From positions 620,001 through 684,000 of the forward strand of contig CAWKKD010000006.1 in NCBI GenBank assembly GCA_963850195.1: DNA of 64,000 nucleotides, written 5' to 3'. This document shows, piece after piece, positions 40,483 through 51,318 of this stretch; position 1 is the stretch's first letter; each line of letters starts with the position of its first letter. A model generated the notes under the pieces. That model made no database searches. It was not told the origin of the DNA and was given only the letters and a program-made list of their open reading frames with translations. This stretch comes from Actinoallomurus sp963850195. Lineage in GTDB: Bacteria > Actinomycetota > Actinomycetes > Streptosporangiales > Streptosporangiaceae. Position numbers and translations under genes: made by a program.

Positions 40483-40502
40483 AGGTACTCCGCGCGGATG
40501 GG

Positions 40503-41129
40503 TCAAGTACAGGCCGCCAAGGCGGTGGCCCATTTCACCGTATCCGCAGGACTGAGCGCAGCTCCAATGAGATGTCGATGCGCGACATGGAACTGGTCCA
40601 CCTGGCGAACCTCCTCAACGAACAGCTCGCCCGCAACGTTGTCGGCGTGCACGGCGTCGCGATCCGCCTCATGAGGAAACTGGAGGATCGTGAACGATGG
40701 CATTCCCGCGCCACGGTGAGCACCGACGTCGAATGGGATGACCTGCATGGTGATGCCCGGCCGGCGCGCTAGCGTCAGGAGTCGCTCAAGCTGTTCCTGC
40801 ATCACCTCGGGTCCACCGACCTGCCGCCGGACCGCGGCTTCGTCAAGAACGGCCCATACGCGCACGGCATCACGGCCTTCAAGAACCTCCTCTTGGCGCT
40901 TCATTCGGATGCGGACGCGGTCCTCTATTGCGGCAGCATCCACGTCGGCGACGGCCTGTGCGAGCGATCGGGCGTACGCCTCCGTCTGAAACAGGCCAGG
41001 GACGATCGTCTGGTACATGAGCAGCATCTCCGCCTCGGCCTCGAGGCCGTGGTGACGAGCCGTTCGCGTACGGGGCTCCAGCCAGCCTGGTGTTGGCCGG
41101 CGACCAAGGACAACGCCGCGAGTCGCCCC
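40503..41129 (-). pseudogene. 5'-truncated XRE/DUF5753 regulator remnant
   Basis: The DUF5753 region is clear: GLEAEAEMLLMYQTIVPGLF and QTEAYARSL, then VRIRMKRQEEVL and a C-terminal QVIPFDVGAHRGAGMPSFTI. DUF5753 proteins normally carry an N-terminal XRE helix-turn-helix, and none is present here. Similarity extends upstream of the first ATG (41027) through GLEAEAE to about 41060, then continues in another frame (LAALSLVAGQHQAGW), with a TAG at 41130. The GNAT gene begins only ~30 bases further. I read this as deletion of the DNA-binding domain plus a frameshift. A 174-residue product from ATG 41027 could still be made. Confidence 0.65.
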
Positions 41130-41159
41130 CTAAGCACCGCGCAGCAGGACAGGGATCTG

Positions 41160-41693
41160 TCAGCCACGTCCTAGGCGCCAGACGATCTCGCCGTCGTGCC
41201 ACTGGCCGGTGGGGGTGAGACCCGCGGCGGTGGCGACGGCGGCGGACGCCTGGTGGTCCGGGTGGATGCGGGCGGTGATGGTGCGTACGGCACAACGGGC
41301 GAGCCAGGCGACGAGCCCCCGTGCGGCCTCGGCGGCGATGCCCCGGCGCTGCCAGGGCGTTCCGACGACCCAGGCGATCTCGGCGGAGCGGTCGCCGCCG
41401 CCGGTGGTGATCGTCGCCTGGACGGTGCCGGTCAGGCAGGCCTCGTCCCGCAGCCGGATCACCCAGTTGCACCAGGACACGGCCGGGTCGGGCGAGCCGG
41501 CGAGCAGGCGGGCGTAGCGCGTCCGCAGCGCGTCGAGTGCGGCCGGAGCCCCGCCGATGAACGTGTGCAGCCCGGGGTCGGCCAGCACCTCCGCCATCTC
41601 CGCGGCGTGCCGGGCCTCGAGCGGCAGCAGGTCGAGCCGGTCGGTACGGATGGGCTCGGCGCCTACGGCCGTCCGCCCTTCGGTCGAGGTCAT
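41160..41693 (-). CDS. GNAT family N-acetyltransferase (fourth gene of tre operon)
   Basis: The 177-residue protein has the GNAT_3 layout: TDRLDLLPLEARHAAEMAEV near residue 18, central strand AEIAWVVGTPWQRRGIAAEA near 110 with the Q-R-R-G-x-A acetyl-CoA loop, and IHPDHQASAAVATAAGLTPT near 147. Such enzymes often acetylate ribosomal-protein N-termini or small amines. It overlaps treZ by 4 bases, so it is coexpressed with trehalose synthesis; the reason is unknown. Confidence 0.85.
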   Translation of the reverse strand: MTSTEGRTAVGAEPIRTDRLDLLPLEARHAAEMAEVLADPGLHTFIGGAPAALDALRTRYARLLAGSPDPAVSWCNWVIRLRDEACLTGTVQATITTGGGDRSAEIAWVVGTPWQRRGIAAEAARGLVAWLARCAVRTITARIHPDHQASAAVATAAGLTPTGQWHDGEIVWRLGRG

Positions 41694-43399
41694 CGGGCGT
41701 CCTCCATGCGCTGGATCGCGAGCGAGGCGCCGGGCAGCGCGCCGCCCGGGCGTACGGACGGGTCAGAGGCGAGCAGGAGCGTGCCCTCGGGCAGCCGGAT
41801 CGGGCCGGTGCCGAGGTTCGCGGCGATCCGCACCGAGCCCCGGTACAGCACGAACCAGGCGTCGTCGTGCTCCACCGACACCTCGGTAAGGCGCGGGTCG
41901 GTCAGCTCGGGGCACGAGCGGCGCAGGGCGATCAGCGCGCGGTACCAGTCGAGCAGCTCGCGGTGGAGCGGCTTCTCCCGCTCGTCCCAGTCGAGGACGG
42001 ACGCCCGGTACGTCGCCGGGTCCTGCGGGTCGGGCACGTCCTCGGCGTCCCAGCCGTGCTCGGCGAACTCCCTCCGGCGGCCCTCGCTGACCGCGCGTGC
42101 CAGCTCGGGTTCGCCGTGATCGGTGAAGAAGCGCCACGGCGTCGCTGCGCCCCACTCCTCGCCCATGAACAACATCGGCGTGCACGGCGCGGTGAGCAGC
42201 AGGCCCGCGCCGACCTTGAGGAGCCCCGGGGACAGGGCGGCGGAGATCCGGTCGCCGGTGGCGCGGTTGCCGACCTGGTCGTGGTTCTGCAGGAACCCGA
42301 CGAACCGGTGGCCCGGCGTACGCGTCCGGTCGACGGGGCGGCCGTGCGAGCGCCCGCGGAACGACGACCAGGTGCCGTCGTGGAAGAACACCCTGGTCAG
42401 CGTCTTGACGAGCGCCTCGGGCGAGCCGAAGTCGCGGTAGTAGCCCTGGTGTTCGCCGGTGAGCGTCGCATGGAGCGCGTGGTGGAGGTCGTCGTTCCAC
42501 TGCGCGTCGAGGCCGTACCCGCCGGCCTCGCGGGGCGTGACCAGCCGCGGGTCGGCCAGGTCGGACTCGGCGATCAGGTACGCCTGGCGGCCGGTGCTCG
42601 CCCGCAGCCCGGCGACGGCGACGGCGAGCTCCTCGAGGATGTGCGTCGCGCGCGAGTCCCGCATCGCGTGCACGGCGTCCAGCCGCAGCCCGTCCAGGTG
42701 GTAGTCGCGGAGCCACATCAGCGCGTTGCCGACGATGAACGCGCGCACCTCGTCCGAGCCGGGGCCATCGAGGTTGACCGCGGCCCCCCAGGGCGTGCGG
42801 TAGGCGTCGGTGAAGTACGGCCCGAAGCGGCCGAGGTAGTTCCCGCTGGGCCCGAGGTGGTTGTAGACGACGTCGAGGACCACGCCCAGCCCGCGCCGGT
42901 GGCAGGCGTCCACGAAGCGCTTGAACCCGTCCGGCCCGCCGTACGGCTCGTGCACCGCCCACAGGCCGACGCCGTCGTACCCCCAGCCCTGGCGCCCGGG
43001 GAAGGCCGCGACCGGCATCACCTCGACCGCGTCCACGCCCAGCTCTGCGAGGTGGTCGAGGCGTTCGACGGCGGCGTCGAACGTCCCCTCCGGCGTGAAG
43101 GTTCCGATGTGCAGCTCGTACAGCACGCCGCCCGGCAGCGGGCGCCCGCGCCAGCCGTCGTCCGTCCACGCGAACCCGTCGTGGTCATGGACGCGGCTCG
43201 GCCCGTGCACCCCATCGGGCTGCCGCGGAGAGCGCGGGTCGGGGAAGGGGCCCTCGCCGTCGACCACGAACCCGTAGTCGCTCCCTTCGGCCTCGGCCGT
43301 CCACCAGCCGGGCCGCACGGCGCGCGCCATCGCGTGGCGTTCGCCTCCGGCCTGGACCTCGACGGCCTCCGCGTACGGGGCCCATACGTCGAACCTCAT
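41690..43399 (-). CDS. treZ: Maltooligosyltrehalose trehalohydrolase
   Basis: The 569-residue GH13 enzyme releases trehalose from maltooligosyl-trehalose. An N-terminal CBM48-like beta domain (FDVWAPYAEAVEVQAGG) precedes the barrel. Catalytic regions are GLRLDAVHAMRD near residue 238 (nucleophile Asp), YLIAESDLADPRLV near 275 (acid Glu) and FLQNHDQVGNRATGDR near 370. GVGLWAVHEPYGGPDGFKRF near 150 is typical of TreZ. It is coupled to treY by a 4-base overlap. Length and motifs are normal. Confidence 0.95.
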   Translation of the reverse strand: MRFDVWAPYAEAVEVQAGGERHAMARAVRPGWWTAEAEGSDYGFVVDGEGPFPDPRSPRQPDGVHGPSRVHDHDGFAWTDDGWRGRPLPGGVLYELHIGTFTPEGTFDAAVERLDHLAELGVDAVEVMPVAAFPGRQGWGYDGVGLWAVHEPYGGPDGFKRFVDACHRRGLGVVLDVVYNHLGPSGNYLGRFGPYFTDAYRTPWGAAVNLDGPGSDEVRAFIVGNALMWLRDYHLDGLRLDAVHAMRDSRATHILEELAVAVAGLRASTGRQAYLIAESDLADPRLVTPREAGGYGLDAQWNDDLHHALHATLTGEHQGYYRDFGSPEALVKTLTRVFFHDGTWSSFRGRSHGRPVDRTRTPGHRFVGFLQNHDQVGNRATGDRISAALSPGLLKVGAGLLLTAPCTPMLFMGEEWGAATPWRFFTDHGEPELARAVSEGRRREFAEHGWDAEDVPDPQDPATYRASVLDWDEREKPLHRELLDWYRALIALRRSCPELTDPRLTEVSVEHDDAWFVLYRGSVRIAANLGTGPIRLPEGTLLLASDPSVRPGGALPGASLAIQRMEDAR

Positions 43400-45661
43400 T
43401 CCGATTCGACCAGCAATGCGACCGGCAGCATGGACAACAGCCCGCCCAGCGCGACGTCCGAGGCGTACGACTGACCGGTGAGCAGGTCCTGCCGCGGGCC
43501 GTCGGGCAGCACGACGTGCGTGCTCTCCCAGCCGCCGCGGCGTTCGAGGCCGGCCGGCAGCCGTGTCACGACGACGACGGCGCCGCCCCTGCGGTACGCC
43601 AGCGCGTGCTCGGCTGCGGGCCCGGTGACCTCCAGCGGCCGGTACTCACCGGTGAACCAGTCCGGGTGCTCGCCGCGCAGCCGCAGGGCGCGCGAGGTGA
43701 CGAGGAGCTTCTCGCCGTCGAGATCGGCCGGGACCGTACCGGCGTCGAGGCAGGCGAGCAGGTCGCGGCAGCGCGCGTAGTCGACCGGCCGCCGGTTGTC
43801 CGGGTCGACCAGGGACAGCCCGGTCAGCTCGCAGCCCTGGTACACGTCGGGCACGCCGGGCATGGTGAGCTGCACGAGCTTCTGGCCCAGGGAGTTGGCC
43901 CGCGCGTACGGCGCGATCCGCTCGACGAAGCGGCTGAGGTCGTCGGCCAGCGTGGGGTCGGCCAGGACCGCGTCCGCGTGGGCCAGCACCGCCTCCTCGT
44001 ACGACTGGTCCTGATCGATCCAGGAGGTACGGGTCTTGGCCTCGCGCATGGCCTTCAGGAGGTACTCCCTGAGCCGCTCGCCGGTCAGCGGCCAGGCACC
44101 GACGAGGGTCTGCCACATCAGGTAGTCCAGGTCGGCGTCCAGCGGCCCGCCGCGCGCGCGGTCACGCCACCGGCCGACCGCCGCGATCCACTCTTCGGGT
44201 AGCTCGGTCAGGACGTTCAGCCGCGCGCGCACGTCCTCCTGGCGCTTCGTGTCGTGCGTCGACAGCGTGGTCATCGTCGCGGGCCGGTCCCGCGCCGTGC
44301 GCTCGCAGTAGGCGTGGAACTCCTCCGGCGCCACCGCGAACCGCAACGGGTCGCCGCCGACCTCGTTCAGCGACACCAGCCGCGACCAGCGGTAGAACGC
44401 GGTGTCCTCGACGCCCTTGGCCATCATCGGCGCGGAGGTCTGCTGGAACCGTACGAGGAACTCGTCGCGCAGCGGGTCGCGCCCGGCCAGGCCGAGCAGA
44501 AGCGGCACGACCGCGTCGAGGGGCGCGTCCGGCGGCAGGGCGGCACGCGCCTCGGCGGCGGTCTGGGCGACGACCTCCAGGTCCTGGGCGGAGGCCTCCT
44601 CGCCGGGGACGAGATAGGTCCGGTAGACGGGCATCGCGACGAGCAGCTCGACGAGGACGCGGTGCAGCGCTTCGGGGTCCTCATCCGGCAGGACGCGGGC
44701 CAGCAGCGCCGCCAGCCGGCGTACCTCGGGGCCCAGCAGGCGCTCGGCGGCGAACCGCTTGGCCTCCCGCTCGATCCCGGTGAAGTCGCCGGGCCCGCCG
44801 GTCAGGCGCGTGTACGCCTCGGTCAGCGGCTTGTCGCCGGACGGGTCGGCGAACAGCCCGCCGACCATGCCGAGGGCGTCGTAGCCGGTCGTGCCGGCGC
44901 ACGGCCAGTCCGTCGGAAGCTCCTCGTCGTCGGTGAGGATCTTCTCGGCCACCACCCAGATCGGGTGTTCGGCGAGCTTGCGCAGGTAGCCGCGCGGGTC
45001 GGCGAGGCCGTCCGGATGGTCCACCCGCAGGCCCTCGACCAGCCCCTTGCGTACGAGCCGGAGCGTCAGGGCGTGGGTGCGGTCGAAGACCTCCTGGTCC
45101 TCGGGGCACAGCGCGATGAGGGAGGAGATGTCGAAGAACCGCCGGTAGTTGGGGTCCTCCTCGCGCCAGTACCCCAGCCGGTAGTGCCCGCCGGACGGGA
45201 ACACGTGCTCGTGGTAGCGCATGACGTCGCCGTCGGGCCGCGCCTCGTCGCCGGGCGAGCCGAGCACGGGCAGCACCACGTCGCCGTCGGCCCAGTCGAT
45301 GTCGAACCACCGGGCGAACGCCGAGTCCGGGCCCTCGCGCAGGACGTCCCAGAAGGCGGTGTTGAGCGACTCCGGCGCCGGGATCGCCATGTGGTTGGGC
45401 ACGATGTCGAGGACGATCGACAGGCCGTGCTCGCGGAACCGGGCGGCCATCGCGCGGAACGCCTCGTCGCCGCCGAGCTCCTCCGACACGCTCCGGTGGT
45501 CGACGACGTCGTAGCCGTGCGCGGAGCCGGGCGCGGCCTGCAGGATCGGCGACAGGTAGACGTGGGAGACGCCGAGCGCGGCCAGGTAGCCGGCGAGCTC
45601 GGCGGCCTCGGCGAACCCGAAGCCCTCGCGTAGTTGCAGCCGGTACGTCGCGGCCGGTGGC

Positions 45662-45669
<8 letters not shown>
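43396..45669 (-). CDS. treY: Maltooligosyltrehalose synthase
   Basis: The 757-residue GH13 enzyme isomerises the reducing-end alpha-1,4 link of maltodextrin to alpha,alpha-1,1. It shows ATYRLQLREGFGFAEAAEL at the N-terminus, SHVYLSPILQAAPGSAHGYD near residue 34, LRVDHPDGLADPRGYL near 218, IWVVAEKILTDDEELP near 237 and TLSTHDTKRQEDVRAR near 467. All TreY catalytic regions are intact. It overlaps treX by 8 bases and treZ by 4, forming one unit that turns glycogen into trehalose. Confidence 0.95.
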
Positions 45670-47743
<2,074 letters not shown>

Positions 47744-47861
47744 CACATCGGTGAATTTCCCCCGGATGATCCGGTCACACGCGTCAGGCGCCACAGGTTG
47801 TGAGGTAGCCGACAACTCCGACACCTGCGCCGACTAGGCAAAACGCGCTCAGTCGGTTAAC

Positions 47862-47880
47862 TTAGGAGAGCCTTACCTTA
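47862..47880. promoter_or_regulatory. IdeR/DmdR-type iron box upstream of bfd
   Basis: TTAGGAGAGCCTTACCTTA matches the actinobacterial iron-box consensus TTAGGTTAGGCTAACCTAA at 14 of 19 positions by my alignment. It lies 38 bases before the bacterioferritin-associated ferredoxin ATG. It probably binds the iron-responsive repressor/activator IdeR (DmdR). Confidence 0.65.
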
Positions 47881-47918
47881 TCGATCAGCACCGATCCCGA
47901 CCGCGAGAGGCCCCCCGG

Positions 47919-48104
47919 ATGTACGTCTGCGTCTGCCACGGTGTCACCGAAGGTGACGTACGCGATCATGTGGCGGCCGGCGCCTGCTCGACCAAGCAGG
48001 TCCGCGCCGCGTGCGGGATGCGTCCCGGATGCGGCGCATGCGTCAACCGGATCCGTGCCCTGATCGAGGAGCGGGACGTGCCCGAGGCCGTCTCCGCGGC
48101 CTGA
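47919..48104 (+). CDS. bfd: Bacterioferritin-associated ferredoxin-like [2Fe-2S] protein
   Basis: The 61-residue protein is a BFD-like [2Fe-2S] domain. It begins MYVCVCHGVTEGDVRDHVAA and carries the remaining cysteines in AACGMRPGCGACVNRIRAL, with CxC and CxxxxxCGxC spacing. Bfd delivers electrons to bacterioferritin to release stored ferric iron. The bacterioferritin gene follows on the same strand after 51 bases, and an iron box precedes this gene, so the two probably form an iron-controlled pair. Confidence 0.88.
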   Translation: MYVCVCHGVTEGDVRDHVAAGACSTKQVRAACGMRPGCGACVNRIRALIEERDVPEAVSAA

Positions 48105-48155
48105 CCGCGCGCCGATTGCCCACACTTTGCGCTTGACGTGCCACGATTGGGAGGC

Positions 48156-48635
48156 ATGGAAGGCGACATCGACGTTATCAATCTGCTGAACGAGCAGTTG
48201 ACCGCGGAGCTCACTGCGATCAACCAGTACTTCCTGCACGCCAAGATGCAGGAACACTGGGGTTTCACCGGGCTCGCCAAGCACACCAGGTCCGAGTCCT
48301 TCGACGAGATGCGTCACGCCGAGCTGCTCACCGACCGGATCCTTTTCCTCGAGGCGCTCCCCAACTACCAGCGACTCGACCCGCTGCGCATCGGCCAGAC
48401 GGTGCCCGAACAGCTCCGTGCCGACATGGCCGTCGAGATGGACGCGATCGCGCGGCTGCGGGGCGGGATCGAGCTGATGCGCTCCCGCGGTGACGTCACC
48501 TCCGCGCGCATCTTCGAGAAGATCCTCGAAGACGAGGAAGAGCACGTCGACTACCTCGAGACCGAGCTCGACCTCCTCGAGAAGCTCGGTGAGCCGCTCT
48601 ACCTCCAGCGCTACGTCGAGACCCCCGAAGACTGA
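48156..48635 (+). CDS. bfr: Bacterioferritin
   Basis: The 159-residue four-helix-bundle protein is standard Bfr. It starts MEGDIDVINLLNEQLTAELT and has the ferroxidase ligands Glu18, Glu51 and His54 in the context ESFDEMRHAELLTDRI, with the Met52 heme ligand (DEM), and EDEEEHVDYLETELDLL near 128 with Glu/His ligands. It stores iron as a 24-mer with heme at the dimer interface. The ATG at 48156 matches family starts although GGGAGG is only one base away; a GTG six codons upstream is an alternative. Confidence 0.93.
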   Translation: MEGDIDVINLLNEQLTAELTAINQYFLHAKMQEHWGFTGLAKHTRSESFDEMRHAELLTDRILFLEALPNYQRLDPLRIGQTVPEQLRADMAVEMDAIARLRGGIELMRSRGDVTSARIFEKILEDEEEHVDYLETELDLLEKLGEPLYLQRYVETPED

Positions 48636-48674
48636 CCCAGACGCGGGACGGCCATCGGCGGGAGGCGCCGCCGG

Positions 48675-49304
48675 TCAGCGATCCTCCGCGTGCCGGCGAA
48701 TCCATTCGTCAAGGTGCGGTGCTTCGTCGCCGATGGTCGTACCGTCCCCGTGACCGGTCCACACAATGGTCTCCGGCGGCAGCGTGAGCAGCCGGCCGCG
48801 GATCGACTCGATGATCACGTCGAAGTCGGAGTAGGACCGCCCGGTCGCCCCGGGACCGCCGTTGAACAGCGTGTCGCCCGAGAAGACCACGCCGAGATCG
48901 GGCGCGTGGAGACAGACCGCGCCCGGCGCGTGGCCCGGCGTGTGCAGCACCCGTAGCGTCGTACCGGCCACGGTCAGCTCGTCGCCGTCGGCGAGGGCGC
49001 CGTCCGGCTCACGGTCGGGATAGACCATCCGCCACAGCACCGCGTCGTCCGGGTGGAGCAGGATCGGCGCGTCGGTACGGTCGGCCAGCGCGGCGGCGGC
49101 GTTGATGTGGTCGTTGTGCCCGTGGGTGCACACGATCGCGGCCAGCCGACGGCCACCGACCGCGGCGGCGATCGACGCCGCGTCGTGCGCGGCGTCGATC
49201 ACGATTACCTCGTCGTCGTCGCCGACCATCCAGACGTTGTTGTCGACCTCCCAGGTGCCGCCGTCGAGGCTGAAGGTCCCCGAGGTCGTGAGGTGCTCGA
49301 TCAC
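48675..49304 (-). CDS. MBL-fold metallo-hydrolase (MscR partner)
   Basis: The 209-residue protein has the metallo-beta-lactamase zinc motif THGHNDHINAAA near residue 78, HTPGHAPGAV near 133, FSGDTLFNGGPGA near 152 and a C-terminal TGHGDGTTIGDEAPHL. It resembles glyoxalase II/thioesterase-type MBL proteins. Its GTG start overlaps the mscR stop by 4 bases; this gene pair is widespread in actinobacteria and the product is thought to hydrolyse the mycothiol thioester formed by MscR. A longer open frame to 50273 is only the antiparallel shadow of mscR. Confidence 0.85.
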   Translation of the reverse strand: MIEHLTTSGTFSLDGGTWEVDNNVWMVGDDDEVIVIDAAHDAASIAAAVGGRRLAAIVCTHGHNDHINAAAALADRTDAPILLHPDDAVLWRMVYPDREPDGALADGDELTVAGTTLRVLHTPGHAPGAVCLHAPDLGVVFSGDTLFNGGPGATGRSYSDFDVIIESIRGRLLTLPPETIVWTGHGDGTTIGDEAPHLDEWIRRHAEDR

Positions 49305-50386
49305 AGGTTCACCACCGAGCGCAGCACCTCGCCGCGGTGCATCTTGGCGAAGGCCTCCTCGACGTCGTCCAGGCCGATCGTCTCGGAGACGAACCCGTCG
49401 AGGTCGAGCCGGCCCTGGAGGTAGAGGTCGACCAGCATCGGGAAGTCCCTCGACGGCAGGCAGTCGCCGTACCAGGAGGACTTGAGCGCCCCGCCGCGGC
49501 CGAACACGTCGAGCAGCGGCAGCTCGATCTTCATGTCCGGGGTCGGCACGCCGACCAGGACGACCGTGCCGGCCAGGTCGCGGGCGTAGAACGCCTGCTC
49601 GTAGGTCTCCGGGCGGCCGATCGCCTCGACCACGACGTCTGCGCCGTTGCCGCCGGTGAGCGCGCGTACGGCCTCGACCGGGTCGGTCCGGCCCGAGTTG
49701 ATCGTGTCGGTGGCGCCGAAGCCGCGCGCCCACTCGAGCTTCCGGTCGTCGATGTCGATCGCGATGATCTTGGCGGCCCCGGCCAGCCGGGCGCCCGCGA
49801 TCGCGGCGTCTCCGACACCGCCGCAGCCGATGACGGCCACCGAGTCGCCACGCGTCACGCCGCCGGTGTTGATCGCCGCGCCGAGGCCGGCCATGATGCC
49901 GCAGCCGAGGAGGCCCGCGGCGGCCGGTGAGGCGGCCGGGTCGACCTTGGTGCACTGGCCCGCGTGGACGAGGGTCTTGTCGGCGAACGCGCCGATGCCC
50001 AGGGCCGGGGACAGCTCCGTGCCGTCCTGGAGGGTCATCTTCTGCGTGGCGTTGTGGGTGGCGAAGCAGTACTGCGAGCGGCCACGGCGGCAGGCGCGGC
50101 ACTGGCCGCAGACGGCACGCCAGTTGAGGATGACGAAGTCGCCCGGTGCGACGTCGGTGACGTCCGAGCCGACCTCCTCGACGATGCCGGCCGCCTCGTG
50201 GCCGAGCAGGAACGGGAAGTCGTCGTTGATGCCGCCCTCGCGGTAGTGCAGGTCGGTGTGGCACACGCCGCACGACTGCACCCTGACCAGCGCCTCACCC
50301 GGCCCGGGATCGGGCACCACGATCGTCTCGACGGAGACCTTCGCACCCCGGGATCGCGCGACGACCCCTCGGACCTCGTGCGGCAT
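49301..50386 (-). CDS. mscR: S-(hydroxymethyl)mycothiol dehydrogenase
   Basis: The 361-residue zinc alcohol dehydrogenase oxidises the mycothiol-formaldehyde adduct and can reduce S-nitrosomycothiol. It has catalytic zinc ligands in SCGVCHTDLHYRE near residue 38 and GHEAAGIVEEVG near 61, structural zinc Cys in VCGQCRACRRGRSQYCFAT near 92, and the NAD motif VIGCGGVGDAAIAGA near 188. The KMTLQDG and SSWYGDCLPSRDFP segments are typical of MscR. I choose ATG 50386 with AAGGG about ten bases upstream; a GTG four codons earlier abuts that site. The gene shows the organism uses mycothiol. Confidence 0.92.
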   Translation of the reverse strand: MPHEVRGVVARSRGAKVSVETIVVPDPGPGEALVRVQSCGVCHTDLHYREGGINDDFPFLLGHEAAGIVEEVGSDVTDVAPGDFVILNWRAVCGQCRACRRGRSQYCFATHNATQKMTLQDGTELSPALGIGAFADKTLVHAGQCTKVDPAASPAAAGLLGCGIMAGLGAAINTGGVTRGDSVAVIGCGGVGDAAIAGARLAGAAKIIAIDIDDRKLEWARGFGATDTINSGRTDPVEAVRALTGGNGADVVVEAIGRPETYEQAFYARDLAGTVVLVGVPTPDMKIELPLLDVFGRGGALKSSWYGDCLPSRDFPMLVDLYLQGRLDLDGFVSETIGLDDVEEAFAKMHRGEVLRSVVNL

Positions 50387-50445
50387 CCGATCACTCACCC
50401 TTCATCCGTGTGGCAGATACGAGAACTATCACACGATCATGACGG

Positions 50446-51318
50446 CTACGAGTGGTGCCGCTCCACCGACACGAGAACACCGTTCGCGGTGTGCAGCACC
50501 CAGAATCCGCCCTTCGGCAACCGCGGGTCCGGTACCGGGTCGGCGCCCAGCTCTTCGCAGGCGCGGGCGATCAGCTCGGGCACCAGCTCACCGTGGGTGC
50601 ACACGATCGCCGGGATCCGGTCGGCGATCAGCTCGGAGAGACGGCCGCCCGCGCCCTTGGCCGTGCCCACCGTGAACGCCCAGTCGGTGTGGACGTCCAC
50701 GCCCATCCGGCTCGCGTACGGCAGCACGGTCTCGACGCACCGCGCGGTGGCCGAGGAGAACACCCGCGCGGGGCCGAACGAGGCCAGCGCGTCCGCGAGG
50801 CCCATCGCGGACGTACGGCCGCGCGAGTCCAGCGGCCGCAGGAGGTCGTCCTCCTCCCAGTCGCGCTTGTCACCCGCCGAGGTGTGCCGCAGGACGATGA
50901 AGGGCGTCGTGCGCTGCGGGCGTACGGCGAACTCCCGCAGCAGCTCGGCATCGTGCGCGTGGCTGAGCCGTTCCTCCGCCTCGGGCAACGGCAGCCAGTC
51001 GAGGCGGTCGACCTCGTCGTTCGGCCGGAACCCTCCGTCGGTGCCGGTCGCCGCCCAGTAGTCGACCAGCTTGGGACGGCCCTCCTTCTCGTACTCGCGC
51101 GGGGGGAACCTCCGTCCGAGGACCGGCCACACGCCGGTCTCCTCCCAGACCTCGCGTACCGCCGTGTGCAGGACGTGCTCGCCGTTCTTCGCCTTGCCCT
51201 TCGGGAAGGACCAGTCGTCGTACTTGGGCCGGTGTATGAGTGCCACCTCGGGACCGTCCGCACCGGACCGCCACAGAATGGCGCCGGCGGCGTGGATCGG
51301 ATCCGGGGATTCAGCCAT
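50446..51318 (-). CDS. NUDIX hydrolase with histidine phosphatase domain (MutT1-like)
   Basis: The 290-residue protein fuses a NUDIX domain (Nudix box GKAKNGEHVLHTAVREVWEE followed by TG, near residue 42) to a C-terminal histidine phosphatase domain with VLRHTSAGDKRDWEEDD near 150 and FSSATARCVETVLPYA near 200. This is the layout of mycobacterial MutT1, which hydrolyses 8-oxo-dGTP and diadenosine polyphosphates. It overlaps ppk by 8 bases; mutT1 is also next to ppk in Mycobacterium tuberculosis (Rv2984/Rv2985). Confidence 0.88.
   Translation of the reverse strand: MAESPDPIHAAGAILWRSGADGPEVALIHRPKYDDWSFPKGKAKNGEHVLHTAVREVWEETGVWPVLGRRFPPREYEKEGRPKLVDYWAATGTDGGFRPNDEVDRLDWLPLPEAEERLSHAHDAELLREFAVRPQRTTPFIVLRHTSAGDKRDWEEDDLLRPLDSRGRTSAMGLADALASFGPARVFSSATARCVETVLPYASRMGVDVHTDWAFTVGTAKGAGGRLSELIADRIPAIVCTHGELVPELIARACEELGADPVPDPRLPKGGFWVLHTANGVLVSVERHHS

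Noticed and set aside
48675..50273. Apparent fusion of an unknown domain to the MBL-fold hydrolase
   Set aside because: The upstream part is Arg/Gly-rich sequence in the wrong frame of mscR; the MBL gene starts at the GTG overlapping the mscR stop.
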